Below, piece after piece: positions 20,555-32,694 of a stretch of 64,000 nt of DNA; position 1 is the stretch's first letter, and every line of letters starts with the position of its first letter. This DNA is from Thermothielavioides terrestris NRRL 8126. Lineage: Eukaryota > Ascomycota > Sordariomycetes > Sordariales > Chaetomiaceae. The position numbers and the translations under genes are program-made. The DNA lies in the NCBI RefSeq assembly GCF_000226115.1, contig NC_016457.1, positions 930,001 to 994,000 on the forward strand, read 5' to 3'. The notes beneath the pieces were generated by a model, which had not been told where the DNA came from, did no database searches, and worked only from the letters and a program-made list of their open reading frames with translations.

Positions 20555-23500
20555 GTCTTCAATGGCGCTGAGAGGCAAAAGACTGACGATGGGTATGAAT
20601 AGCCTTGTGGCTCCCAAATCTTTCTGGCTTTGAATCAAGCGTTGAGTCGCAGGCGTGATGACGGAGCCTTGACGGGAACAAATCAAGGGGGTGAGAGCAG
20701 AGACATGGTCCTGATGGGACCCGGAGAGTCCGTCTTATATCCGTCAATCTTGGTTGCTGGCTCGCACATATCGACACGAGCTCTCGACGGAAAAGGCAGT
20801 TTGTCAGTTGAGGCGAGGCTCCACCCACATGGAGGGAGCGAACAGCAGGGATCAGGGACACGCCCTCGAGATCAGACTTTGGACCCCCACGATGGGTATG
20901 TCTTGGTCTTGCGTGCATCCCGGGACCGACACAAGGGGGTACCGGACGGCTGCAGCAAAGACGCGGCGAGCAGGGAAAGGGAGGGGGGTGGGGGAGGAGA
21001 GAAGAGTGGAGGATGGAGGGAGGGTGGAAAATGGGAGGTGTGAAGGTCCTGTACCTAAAGTAGTTGCCTCGAGACCTGCATGAAGCCTCCTGTCGGCAAG
21101 AGCGTAAATAGTACTAGTAGTCAAGAAGAGTACATTCCTGTACCGCTTCTTGCCAAGCAGGCATGTAGCCAGTTTAAGCGGGCGGCCACGAGGCCAGACG
21201 TCGGATCGAGACCGAGCGCCGGTGGTCGGCTCGGCCTTAGTCCAAGGGACCCCCTGACGCGGTGTATTCTCGGAAGCGCGGTATCTGATTGACACATGGC
21301 CTGAGAATGCAGCTTCAAAACGACTACCCCGAGACCGCGCAAACGCCGGTTTCAATCCGAATATGATTGGATACCCTTGTCTCGACAATTTGGGCTGACG
21401 GAGACGCAGAAACCTCGCGATCCTGACAGGCAGTGACGTCAAGTCCGGCAGCTACCTCGGCGGTTGTGCGTGATAAGTAAACAGAGGCGAGAAGCCCTGT
21501 GAAAGAGACGAGCCACGAGATGTGTTCCCGGGACACACATTAGCCACGCAGCGGAGCGGCGCAGCCTAAGCCCTACCGGGCGCAAGTCTGGCACTGGCAC
21601 TGGCCCTGAGGCTACCATCGACCAACCGTCCGTCCCAGCGCTGTGGACGTTGTTTTGCTTACACAGATACACGTTGGCGGAGCATTTGCGCTATCCAGGG
21701 ACCCTCCTCCACCGCGGGGCAGTGCCCCGGTTGACGACAGAAAAGGCCCCAGGGCAGCACCAGCGGGGGGGCGCGGGGGAGGAGGGGGGAGGGGAAAGAG
21801 TGGACGCAGCCTCAGCTCTGGAACTTTGCCACTGTACGAGCCGTCCAGTGGTCGCTCACCATCTCGGGCATATGCCCTGGTGCCAGGTGCAGGGTGGATT
21901 GACTCACTTGCAACTCCCGGTGAATGCAACTCCCGGTGAAATGCGCGAGGTAAAAATGCGCGAGGGAAGCGAGGGAAATACGATTTAGCGCCGGCTGCGC
22001 CTTCTTCAGCCAGGTTCGCAGGCCATCCATACACTAGGTAGTTTGACCCCGTGATGGGCAAAATTGTGGTAGGAAAAGGGTGCTAATTAGCAGGCTTAGC
22101 GGAGATCTGACGGAACTTCGCGAAAGACGGGGATGGCCGGCGCTACCTAGTTAGCGAGAGATCGGCAGAAACGGAACGGCGCTCGGCGGTTGGTTTGGCA
22201 CCGCCGGCGTCTCCTCCAGCGGAGAAACTCGAAGCTGACCAATTCAGTGCCAATTGGGACTGCAAGTCTGACAAATCTCGCGGATTTTTGTGCTTCCATG
22301 CTCAGGTGTCTGTGCTGCTGGGTTGGCCCCATGTCTTGAAGTTTCCGCACTCGCCAAACCTAACCGTTTTGGAAATGGCGGGCAGAAAGCTTGGGAGAAG
22401 CCATCCCAAGGCATAAGGTACCTAGGTCTCAATAAGCCGGCATCCCATTCGCTGGGCTGGCGTGTTCGTGCTGTGGCTTTCGACTCGATCGCCGCTGCAG
22501 CCCAAGTGCCGTCCTCCTGCCTTAGTTCCAATATGTACAGCGCAAAGAAGGACTCGCGTCAGAGAAGCGACGTCCATGTACTATCCAATCCTAAAGTGAC
22601 GGTAACACAAGAATTTGCCCGAATGCTCCCACTTACCTACTCCCTAAAAGGTAGGTGTAGTGTATGTAGGTACCGTAGTAGCCTCCGTACATACTGCACA
22701 GTACACAGCATGCAGGGCATATTTTGAGGTGGCAGCGCGGGGGTTCAACGGTGCCCGGAGATGTGTCAGCTGAGCCAGCGGGCCCAGGCGGCCCCGGGGA
22801 TTTCCGAAGCAGCGTGTAAGTGCTGACCACAGGCTTCCACAGACCGCAACAGAAGCGCACCAAGAAAAGCGCCAGAAATGCTGGTGCCTATTGCCTGGCG
22901 CTGGTGCCTCACCTGATCATCTCGCCCGCCATCTCCATACACAGGAGCCCAGCTGCGATTGAGCATCGGGCGGTGGACGACTGGATGTTAAACCGGACGG
23001 TCCTGGATCCGGAGTGGAGATTGCCCGCTCGCCGTTTTCGGCAGGCGGCCCCGAACCGCATGGAGTGGACCGTCCCCGAGCACCACCAGGTCCGTTTGAT
23101 ACCGGCCGGTTAACGGAGCACTTTCCACCTCGAAACCACAAACGAGATTTTGGGCGAGCTGAACGCTGCGTCCAACTCCACGTTTCGGCGGCCAGCAGAT
23201 CTTTGCCTTTTGCGCATGACTGCAGCCTGATAGGAATACCCCGTACTCGTACCCCGCGGAGGACAAAGGAGTACGGAATACTCATCGCTGGCAAACGCAC
23301 GGTTCAACAACAATTCCACTGGATGCTCGACGCGAACGAATCCCGCGCGGGCTTGGCATTCTGTCTCGTCCATGCTCTCGCAGCTGGAACCGTCATGTCC
23401 AGAGGGCCCTTAGTCACTGATCATGCATATCAAACTGCTTCAAGATGGCTAGCTGAAGACGTCTTTGCAATGCCTATCCACGTCAGTATCAACTCTGACA

Positions 23501-25788
23501 TTGATAATCCAGAACTTGATGTGCCCAACGACGCTATGCTTGTTCAACTTAAGCTTACTTGTAAAGGTTGTTGCCAAGACCCGACATTTGCTATTTTCGA
23601 GCCAACCACAGACGCTGTTGAGCCCCCCGTCTTTGGTGCGGCCCCGACTTAGGTGGCTCTTGGGCCGTTTCAGAATCACTCATCCCCCATGGGGGAAGTC
23701 GCCAGAGCTTACACACGCTGCGCGCAGGGTACAGACGACTTGGATCAGCTGTGCAGGATGATAGCTAAGTTCAATTGACTGAAGGTGCGTACCACAGTAC
23801 GCAGTAAGCTGTCGAGGTGTCTGGACTCTGACGGTCTGGGATACTTCCCTGGACCACTTACACCCACACCCCGGCAGGACGGCCGGGACCCCGCGGCAGG
23901 ACTCCGGGCGGCCCGGGGTGTCCCCAGCCCGGCAGTAAGGATCTAAACCCGGCTTAAGCCCGATAATTACGAGAACGATCGCCCGACTCACCACCGAAGG
24001 TTCCTGCACGTCCAGCCAGGCATCCCCGTCATAAGCTATCTCAAAGCCCCTCATGCAAGATAGCTACGAAGATGCTGCTGCACCGCACCGCAACCAAAGC
24101 GTACGGGAAGCCGGTGCGGGATACCACAACGGAAAAGGCGAGCCTACCAGCTGCCTGCCTGTATCTTGTCGTCGTGCAATGTCTAGGTCCGAAGCAGAAG
24201 CCCTGAGAGCCCCCATCCATCCCGCTCATCCCCTCCCATCCCGTTTGCCAAACATGCCGCCGCCGCCGCAAAACACACTTCCAGGTTGATAACAGATCGA
24301 AACGTGCCCTCCCCGCAGATTAGGTGAAACACAATCGACACTCCATTCGGCCCGCAACGAGCAAATCCGGGGTATGGGGCACCTGTGGCACCTTGCACTA
24401 GGCAGGGAAAACCCCAACGATGCAGTTTACACTATACACTAGCAACAAGTCAGGCCCAAAATAACAGAACTTTGGCACCTTCCCCAAACCAAAGAAGGCA
24501 GGTTCCCACGCTGTTGGGCCCCGGGCAGCAGCGTGCTCATCCACGTTAGGTATCCATAGCTGGAAGAAAGCATTTCCACGCCGCGACCATGTGCGTGGCG
24601 TGCGGTACCTCGGCATGTAGTGCATGGAAGACTCCAACCTCTGCCACACAGCAACACTCCAGTTCGAGAAACAGTTGGGACATGCATGAAAGGACCAAAC
24701 GGCGATGGCGGCATTCACATCAGTGTACACGTAGCCAAAGCACCAAGGATCCCTGCTCCGATCACAAAGTGTACTTGTATTCCATCGTGTGCGTACACTA
24801 TTCCGTCGTAGACACTACACTACATCCGTGCATACGCATGGATATATGGGCCCGGGATATTTCTGGGTGGCGGCGGAGATATGGATATAGTGGTGGCGGG
24901 AAGGTCTGCAAAAGGTCGCAACTAATCGTGTTTGAAGATTTAAATTCGTGATTCGAGATGATTGGGCGCTGTTCTGTTCTGTCCATGCCCGTCTTCTGTC
25001 CGGATACGCTCGTCTTCGTCCCCCGAAAGTTGTCGGTCTGGAAGCCATGGATCGCACCCGCGGAGTTTCCCACCTAGGCTACTCCGTACATCAAGGGCCC
25101 TGAGAGACGTCCTTGGGTGGTGCAGCATTTCTGCGAAGACCGCAAACCGTCTGCAGCCGCCATCAATTCTCACCCCTGCCCCCAAGGCCACGTGCGTCGA
25201 CAGGGATTGCGGGAAAGCACGAATGAGAAAGCAGCGGTGTGGCTAACAAATTTTGTGGGTCCGCCCCTCCGATTTCTCCCCAACCCTTGCTACCCTTGGC
25301 TTGGGACTTTTGTTGGGTCCCTCGCTTTCCCATTGGCTGGCCAGCTGTCCGCCGTCCATCCGGCTGTCGGGTCCGTCCGGCTGTCGGGTCTCGGCCTTCG
25401 GTCGCAACCGCAAAAGCGCAAACGGGGTGTTTTCTCGGAGTTCGCCTGACTATGTCGTCATCCGTCCAGGCTTGCAGTGCCGAGCCTCGCCGTCGCGTCG
25501 GTTTCCGAGTGCATCGGGTCTGTCGTTTCTGGGGAATGGAGGGTGCCAAATCCGCGACGGGCTTGACGGGTGGCCTGATTTGAGCCATGCCGGTGCGCAA
25601 AAAAAGCGCAACCGGCGTCGGCGATCCCGCTTGGAGGTGTGCGACACAGCGAGGTTGGCTCCGTCTGCCATTTCGGGGGTTGCGCACATGGCACGTGGCT
25701 GTCGCTCTTCGCGGGGATCGGGATCGTCATTCAACGTATCTCCAGGCGAAACGCCGAGCTATCGACGCGATGAAGTTCGTGGACAACG
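20555..25788. other. Intergenic desert, 5.2 kb
   Basis: The left end should be the bZIP promoter; the right end is the 3' flank of the Mgr3-like gene. No complete gene is recognisable. A TACCTAGGT half-palindrome lies at 22419-22427 and a GTACGGAAT word at 23271-23279. One frame at about 23325-23652 has lower GC and a more protein-like composition than its surroundings, but no start or domain. Around 25240-25800 all frames are open because of composition. Confidence 0.45.
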
Positions 25789-27499
25789 TCATGGCGTAGG
25801 AAGGCTCTGAAGCCTGGCGCTAGCCTCGGCAGCATAGTCGTCGAAACCGAGCTTCTTGCTCAGTGCGATTGCCTGCTCAAACTTCTGGCGCGCCTCGTCG
25901 GTCCTGCCCAGCATCGCCAGCACGGAGCCTAGGTTGGAGAGCGAAACGGCGCACGCCTGGTCACATTCCGGCGTCCTTTTCTCGCCTTGCGGCTCGGAGG
26001 CGTGAGTGATGGCGTTCTGTGCCCATCGCTGGGATGCGGCGAGATAGGACGCGCGCTGCTCTGCGGGTGACGCCCAGGTCTTGGACTCCTCCATCATGGC
26101 GTGCACGGGAGCATCGCCAGGTGTGATGAGGGGGTGCTCTGCGAAGCTGGTCGCGATGTTGTTCACTGACCAGGTTAGCCCGGAGACTGACGACAGGAGC
26201 TCAATGTTCGGTCGTTGCAAGACATACTCAGGAGGGCCATGTGACAAGGATCCTCGCAGAGCCTGAGTGCCTGGAAAAAGAGAGGAAGGGCGAGGTGGTA
26301 CTGGCTCTTTTCTTGATAGCTGTGCGCAAGTGCTACGTGCGATGTCAGCATTGCCGTTGTGCTCCAGGACGAGAAGGGAGCATAGGATAACAGAAGCTGC
26401 TTACCCTCCAGACTGCCGCCAATCTCCTCGGGACTCATCCAGGGCCCCTCACCTTCCTTGAGACCCTCCTTGGCCCGCCGCTGCGTCTCCCTCAGGGAGG
26501 TCTCAACCGCCCAGACCAGCCGCTCGTGAGCGAGCTCCCGCTCAAGGACGTGCTCGTCTGAATACAGATTCGCAAGTTTGACACTGATGCCGATGGCCTT
26601 TGCTAGCAATCTTGTGCGCTTCGCCCAGAAGTTCTCTCGCGGCTGCTCGGACACAGCGGGCTCTCCTTCCTTCGGCGCCGGAGGCGGCTCCACTTTGGGA
26701 AGCGTTCCCTCCTTCGCACTCTTCTCCATGGCCTCGACCCAACGCTTGCAATCGCTCAGGAGGTTCTCCAGCACGGTAATGGCGTTGTGGTAGCTCTCAA
26801 TCTTCTCCAACCAGGCGGCAACCTGGATTTTGATGCCCATGACGTCGTCCGAGAAGTGGTCCAGGCCGGCTTCGTCACAGAGCTCCAGGGCCTGTTTGTA
26901 GTACTTGAGCGCGCGCTGCGGGTCGGGGTCGTGGTTGCTGAAGTAGAGCGCCTTCCGGAGGGCCTGCGCAACGGGCGGCGGGTACCGGGTGAACTGCCGG
27001 CTATAGAAATAGTTGTAGTATATGTAGACGCAGTAGCCGAGGAACGCGACGGCGCCGAGTAGTCTGTATCGCCGGGCCAAGGAGGTCAGTGTGGTGGGCG
27101 CTTGGATCCTTGGGAGCGGACAACCCACGCTACGATAGCACCAAAGGCCTCCACCGGATTCGTTCGCATAACATCCCTGAAGCTGGTATTCCGAATGACA
27201 TACCAAGCACGGCTCGTGTCGGTCTTCAGGGCGCGCCAGAGCATGCTCCTGAGCGAGGGAGTCGGCTGGGACGCCTTTCCTGTTTGCTTGGACGAGCCTT
27301 CCCCGTCTTGGTTCGGCGGCGATGTCGATTTCAAGCGGCATTGGCGGTCAGCAAGGACAACGGCGAAGGCCAATGGCTTCTGGGCTCCCCGTCGGCTGGA
27401 GGGATATCGCAGGACGAGCGACGATTGCGAGGCCAGCCATTGCCGAGGAAACGTGAATGTACCGAATGGCCGCAACCCAGCAAGCCTTGGGACGGCCAT
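25789..27499 (-). CDS. Mgr3-like mitochondrial inner-membrane TPR protein
   Basis: Four exons: 27129-27499, 26405-27063, 26228-26332 and 25789-26165, for 503 aa. Introns are 65, 72 and 62 bp (GTGGGT...ACAG, GTAAGC...GTAG, GTATGT...TCAG). The junctions give continuous family-like sequence: AIVA-LLGAVAFLGYC, GGSLE-ALAHSYQEK, and CHMALL-MNNIATSF. The Arg/Ser-rich N-terminus is a likely presequence. A hydrophobic segment lies at about residues 112-137, followed by YNYFYSRQFTRYPPPVAQALRK, then tetratricopeptide-like helices (ALKYYKQALELCDEAG, AITVLENLL, LALPLFFQALRLC, ARQKFEQAIALSKKLG). In yeast, Mgr3 is an adaptor of the i-AAA protease at the inner membrane. That role is inferred from domain order; the TPR/membrane architecture is what I see. 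Confidence 0.8.
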
Positions 27500-28020
27500 C
27501 GCAGAAGGCAGAGGTGGTGGCTCAATTCAGGTTACTGTATGTAAACGGGGCCCCCAAGACGGTCATTCCGTCAATTGCTGTCTGTTGCGTGCAACTTTGG
27601 ACGTTGGGGAAAAAGTCCATTTGCGGAAGGAGGTCAAAGCTCGAGCTCTCCCAAAGCTGGACGACTAGCGAGTTCTGCCTTAGGCATGCTCCATCCGCCG
27701 CGGCACGTCATTGCTTTGCGGGCCACAGATCCCTGTAGCCGCTGATCCCGAGGTTCGGCACAGCTCCACTGGTGTATAGTTCACAAGGCATTCCGGATGC
27801 AACTGAACGCTCCTCCCGTTGCCTGGTATCGTGCCCAAAAGTCCCGTCATTCTGTGCGGTTCCTGTGTAAAACGTGAGTTTTTCTGAAGTGGGCTCCTCA
27901 CCTCCCATTTTCCCCCAGCTTTTGACAGTCCGGGACAACTGACTCGGCCCGACACAAGCAGCCCCTCGCTAGCCCCTCACGCTTTCCCGTGTAATCAACA
28001 GCAACAACAAGGCGACGGCC
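27500..28020. promoter_or_regulatory. Bidirectional promoter, Mgr3-like / Dap1-like
   Basis: 521 bp between two divergent start codons. It must carry both promoters. The plus-strand leader ends in AACAACAAGGCGACGGCC just before the Dap1-like ATG. No further element is assigned. Confidence 0.5.
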
Positions 28021-28787
28021 ATGGCTGGAAAGTTTGAGCCTAAGGTGCCCGTCCAGCTGGCCCCGCCGAAGGATGACCCTATCTCGGTTGAGGAGCTGGC
28101 CAAGGCGAACGGTACGGAACATTTTTGGTTCTGTTCCCCCGAACGGACAGTTCCTCTGGTTGAGCAACTGTCGCCTACCCCCTTGAGCTGCAGCCTTCTT
28201 TATCCCCCAAAACCCATAACTGACCACGCTCACAGGAGAAAACGGCGGGAAGTGCTACGTTGCGATCAAGGTATATTATTCCCGTTTCCCCTAGTGTTTC
28301 CCTATTTCCTCCCATACCAGCCCGGGGCAACGCTGAGTATCATCTTACTAACTGACTCCCCGCATCAGGGCATCGTCTACGACGTAACAGGCAACAAAGC
28401 CTACCAGCCAGGCGGTGCCTATAACGGTAAGAAACTCGATCCCTTACTCCCTACCTACCGTCAACCCCTCTTCCCAGAGCGCTCTCGTTCTTTTCCGCAA
28501 TTCGATAACCAGCCCCCCCCTCCCCCCCCCCCCCCAAACCCCTCCATACCACCACGCCCATGTATCTACCAGGTAATAAACACCAAATGCCTAACACTTC
28601 TCCAGTCTTCGCCGGCAAGGACGCCTCGCGGGCCCTGGCCAAGACGTCAACCAAGCCTGAGGACGTGCGCCCCGACTGGCAGGACCTGCCCGACAAGGAG
28701 AAGTCGACGCTGAATGATTGGGTGACCTTCTTCTCGAAGCGGTACAACGTTGTCGGGAAAGTGGAGGGGGCAACGAACTTCGAGTGA
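28021..28787 (+). CDS. dap1: Dap1/MAPR-like cytochrome b5-fold heme protein
   Basis: Four exons: 28021-28111, 28236-28270, 28369-28426 and 28606-28787, for 121 aa. Introns are 124, 98 and 179 bp; the third carries a long C-run. Exon 2 is only 35 bp. The product is essentially one cytochrome-b5-like MAPR domain: ISVEELAKANGENGGKCYVAIKGIVYDVTG, then YQPGGAYNVFAGKDASRALA. The conserved FAGKDASRALA block and the preceding Tyr residues correspond to the heme-contacting region of Dap1/PGRMC1, where a Tyr is the axial ligand. The end (LNDWVTFFSKRYNVVGKV) is the usual family helix. Family members assist cytochrome P450 enzymes such as Erg11 in sterol synthesis. The N-terminal membrane anchor of many relatives is missing, so the protein would be soluble or peripheral. 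Confidence 0.88.
28506..28535 (+). repeat. C-run inside intron 3 of the Dap1-like gene
   Basis: An almost pure C tract broken by a single T, well upstream of the acceptor (TTCTCCAG). It is likely slippage-prone and a difficult stretch for sequencing. Confidence 0.7.
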
Positions 28788-29701
28788 TCAGTGAGTCAAA
28801 GCTAGCTTCTGTGACGAGAAAAGACGTTGGTAGAGCAGGGGAGGAGATGGGGCGTGAGGGCGGTGAGGTGGGTTAAAGGGAGGACGGCGAAGGGACGAAT
28901 TCAGAGAGTCGCAGACCCGCCCGTCATTGATTCTGAGCGCGTATGCTGCAGTGGAGGTTCACCTGTTCTTATTTGGCAAACCGTCTCAATACCTGTCTTA
29001 TTTGTCGGGATCCTCGGCAAATCGTGCGATGCGAGGGGCATGCGAGAAGGTCTCCTCAAGCCCACAAAGTTTGCGCACCCGTCTTGGAGAGGTTAACTTA
29101 TATCCCTTCCGAACTCATGGGGTATTGTGCTGTCCTTGGCCGTGTTCTCGGTGGCCGGTTTGGGATACCGGCGGCAAACTCGCGAAAAGGGGGTCGTTGA
29201 GCCGACTGCGCCTCAATGAGAGACCACGCGAGGCACCCACGCCTCAGCGTTGTGGGGCTAAATAGTGCATCAGTTACCCCAGCAATCACAGCAACCACAA
29301 CAAACCACACAGCCTCCCAACAATCTCGAGAATGCAACCCACGCCACAAGTTGGACGCTAGCTGGCTTGGGCGAGGCCAGCCTCCTGGTTCGCCAAGATG
29401 GATGGAATTGGGCGAGTGTACGGATACGCAGTTGTTAAATCGGAAGATCCGGTTTGATTGCGTCCAGGCTTGCATCGGTTGGACGAACGGAATATTCACT
29501 TGCACTGTGTATTCCAGAGGCAGCCTGCTTAAATGTCCGTCGCCCGGAAATCCACTCGTAGCATGTCGACTGCGGCGGCTGGGTGTTGGTGTTACCGCAG
29601 CCAGAACTTATAATAACTCACAACTCACTGCACCCGATTCACTTTCTTTCCAATCGTCATCCGCGAGAAAAAAAAAGCCACACCACACCCTCCCGACAAC
29701 T
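28788..29701. promoter_or_regulatory. Promoter region of the WD40-like gene
   Basis: A 914 bp noncoding gap between two plus-strand genes. The reading frame of the downstream gene happens to stay open upstream to 29216, but the strong start is at 29702. The last 60 bp contain an A-rich leader (GAAAAAAAAAG) typical of fungal 5' UTRs. Confidence 0.4.
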
Positions 29702-31111
29702 ATGGCCGACCTCCCACCGCGCTTCAAAGCCGATCTCGAGGACAGCCTCAGGGCTGACCTCTCAGCAAACCAGGCGACACAGGCGGCACAGGCGACCCAG
29801 GCGACCCCCAGCACGTGCCAAACACCCAAGGTGCGAAGATGGGACGACCCGCCCGAAGAGGAGCCCGCCGCGCCGCCAGAAAACATCACCACCATGGTCT
29901 TCGTCAAAGCCGGCACCATCCGCGCCGCGCCTGCCGAGCTCACCACCCTGACCTTCACCCCGACCGACAGCCATATCGTCACCACCGCGCGCCGCCCCGT
30001 GTCCGGCGTCACGCGGGCCGGGTCCTTCTCGCTGGTCCAGTACTCCCCCTTGACCCTGGCCGTCTGGTCCGCCACGACGGGCCAGCGCGTCTTCATGCCC
30101 TACCCGGAGGGCAACAGCATCTTCAGCACCGACTACCCCAGCGAGGGCGTCTGCATCGAAGAGGGCGACTCCACCTTCCGCGGCTTCGCCTTCCGCGGGC
30201 CCCTCCCCGCCGCCTCCTCCTCCTCCTCCTCCTCCTCCGGCGGCAGCGGCGACGGGATGAAGGACAGCCCGCTGATCGTGGCGTGCCCCTTTCTGCGGGC
30301 CCAGAGCGTCTCGGCGGGCGACTGGATGGGCACGCGGATGGCGCGCCTCGAGGTGTACGACCTCGCGCGCGCCCGCGGCAGCCGGCTGCTCAAGATGGAC
30401 TCGCCGCTGCGCGCGCCCGTGGCCTGGAGCCCCGACGGCACCCTGCTGGCCGGCGTGTCCGTGCGCGACCCCAGCCGCGTCGTCACCGTCGTCGTCGGCC
30501 CCAACACGGGCTCCTCCAAGTCCGCCAAGGAGCCGCTCGCGGGCGCCCTGGGCAGCGTCGTGCTCATGGGCCACACCGACGAGGTCACGCACCTGGCGTT
30601 TCTGCCGGTGCGCAGGGGCAGCGGGAAGGGCAAGGGCGCCGTTGCCCTCGCGGCGGAGGAGAGTGGCCGGGCGCTCGTGAGCGTCGGGCGGGATGGGTAC
30701 GTCAGGGTGACGGACGTGGTCAGCGGGCGGACGCTGAGGCGGATCGAGATCGGCGGGCGGGCGCACGCGAGCATCCTGCAGGTGTCGCACGATGGGAGGT
30801 TCGTGGTGACGGTGTGGGGGAGGGACGTGGTGGTCTGGGATCAGGACTCGGGGAGCGTGCACAGCTACAACCTGAATGCGGTGAGGCAGGTCGAGGGCTG
30901 GCCGCTGTGTGTCTCGCCGGATTGCAGATATATGGCGTACAGGACCGACGATGGGTTCGAGGTCTGTGACGTCCTGACGGGGCAGTTCCGGGGTGAGTTT
31001 CCGTGCAAAGGGACTGCTATCATGTCGGCGGCCTTCAACAGCAACGGGACACGACTGGCCGTCGGGGATTCCGGTGGCTGGTTGCAGATGTTTGAGGTCA
31101 TCACGCAGTGA
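29702..31111 (+). CDS. WD40-like beta-propeller protein
   Basis: Intronless, 469 aa. I chose the ATG at 29702 (MADLPPRF, preceded by CAACT). The N-terminus is charged with an AQATQAT-type Ala/Gln/Thr repeat and an acidic PEEEP stretch. The body has degenerate WD40 repeats: SPLTLAVWSATTG, APVAWSPDGTLLAGVS, GHTDEVTHLAFLP, LVSVGRDGYVRVTDVVSGRTL, LQVSHDGRFVVTVWGRDVVVWDQDSG, CVSPDCRYMAY, and SAAFNSNGTRLAVGDSGGWLQMF. A polyserine run plus Gly-rich loop sits near residues 170-185. There is no NACHT or other effector domain, so it is not a full HET-E-type protein. Such propellers usually scaffold protein complexes; the specific partner is unknown. Confidence 0.78.
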   Translation: MADLPPRFKADLEDSLRADLSANQATQAAQATQATPSTCQTPKVRRWDDPPEEEPAAPPENITTMVFVKAGTIRAAPAELTTLTFTPTDSHIVTTARRPVSGVTRAGSFSLVQYSPLTLAVWSATTGQRVFMPYPEGNSIFSTDYPSEGVCIEEGDSTFRGFAFRGPLPAASSSSSSSSGGSGDGMKDSPLIVACPFLRAQSVSAGDWMGTRMARLEVYDLARARGSRLLKMDSPLRAPVAWSPDGTLLAGVSVRDPSRVVTVVVGPNTGSSKSAKEPLAGALGSVVLMGHTDEVTHLAFLPVRRGSGKGKGAVALAAEESGRALVSVGRDGYVRVTDVVSGRTLRRIEIGGRAHASILQVSHDGRFVVTVWGRDVVVWDQDSGSVHSYNLNAVRQVEGWPLCVSPDCRYMAYRTDDGFEVCDVLTGQFRGEFPCKGTAIMSAAFNSNGTRLAVGDSGGWLQMFEVITQ

Positions 31112-32694
31112 TCCCCATCGTTGAGGCATGGGCAAGCGGTCCTAGGAACGATGAGGGGACATACTTGCAATCGCAGCCGGAAAAGGAGCCATTTGTGTGG
31201 CAGGACACATATTGGGCATCGCGGATTAGATCAGTTCGGTACCCATTCTGGGTGATCTGTACACCATCGCCTGTACTAGTTAGCGCAGAGTAACTGCTAT
31301 GTAGCTTATCGACCAGGCCAGCGCGGCTGGAATGTCTTTGGGAGACTTGAGTCAATAAGTACATGTTCGGACGTCCGCAGTGGCCTGCGTCGGCCAGCCT
31401 TGCCGCTTGTACTACGCCGTAGACGAGCCCCCCCTTCACCCCAAAAGAAAGGGAGCCGGTGATCTGAATCGGGTAATTGCACATGCTTCCTAAAGAAATC
31501 AAGGGGAACACCTGGCTGCAACCCTCCTGCCCTAAGGGGTGTGGCCTTTCCTGGTGTGGCGGCCGGGGAATGCCACAAGGCGCCCTCTTACTGGTAGTGA
31601 TACCAGCACTTCCACGCTTGTTCGTGTGTTTCATGAGAATTTACTACGGCCACGGCTCAAGTCTACCTATCCCTCCGAGGCTCACCGACTGCAGAATCCC
31701 GCTGCCAGACGTCTCCGGGCAACCGGAGATTGGCGATAGCGTGCCACCTGGGGAATTCAGTTTCCGTTCCACCTGTCGAGGATTGAGCTGATAAGGCAGG
31801 CATTGATGGATGGCCCTGCACCCCTTATTAGTAGCAGCAGCAGGGCTCTCATCCAGCGACGGCGAGCTTCGACCCAGTTAATCTCAGCAGCTTCTTCTCG
31901 TTCCGGTGGGCACCACCATCGTGACAACCACTGTCCTTCCGGCAATTCCTCCCCCTGAACGCGGTTTCGTGCTCTGCTTCCACGCAAGGCACCCGTACGT
32001 ACGTTGCATGGAACTAGGGCGGTCCGCAGGGTCTGTAGCACGGGACACAGGCCGTTTTCGTTTGCTGTCCTGTCCTCCCAATCGTGGTGAGATTGCCCGA
32101 ATGGAAGGGGGGTGTATGTCTCACAACCTCCTTCAGCATGGGGTGGGGCGGATGAAACGATCGACTGCTGCAAGAACATGAGTCTGTCCGACGTCAATTG
32201 CGTCGAGGGAACACAAGCAAGCATTCGGCGGTAAAATGAATGCGGAACACGTAGGGCTGCATATGTCACGGGGCAGGGCTTGCATTGGAAGACGTGAAAA
32301 AGACGAAGGGCCGTCCGAAATGCCGGTAGGAACCAGTCCCATTGTTAATAAATAAATAAAGCATTACTTCCTTGTCCTCCACCCCCTTTGCCAATATCCC
32401 AAAAGAAAAAGGCTAAAGAGTGACCCTGGGGCTTCCCGCACCACCAAGCCAGTCAGTGGGCAAGCAGACTCCCAGCGAGGGGAACATGATGTTGTGAGAG
32501 CCCCTGACAAGGGGAGCCGAAAGGCATGCTAGGTCGCATGGCCGAGCATTCCTTCCTTCACCAGCACCTCTTCAAGAACCCTGTGAAGCCGTGAGTGTCA
32601 ATGGTCAACAACACAACTAACGAGCAGAAACAGCCAAGAGTCGAGGATGCAGACATACATACCTAGGTAGTGAGGCTTCATAGCAGACAGGCCA
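31112..32694. other. Intergenic, 1.6 kb
   Basis: 3' flanks of two convergent genes (WD40-like plus; Cys-rich protein minus). It contains a TACCTAGGTA palindrome at 32660-32669 and an AT-rich AATAAATAAATAAAG stretch near 32346-32360 that could serve as a poly-A signal region. No gene is supported. Confidence 0.4.

Noticed and set aside
25163..25810. Several overlapping frames of 90-185 codons
   Set aside because: All six frames are open over the same stretch because of base composition; none has a domain.
29762..31135. 457-codon frame antisense to the WD40-like gene
   Set aside because: It is a composition shadow: G/C third positions on the sense strand keep the antisense frame open. It is rich in His, Arg and Pro with no domain.
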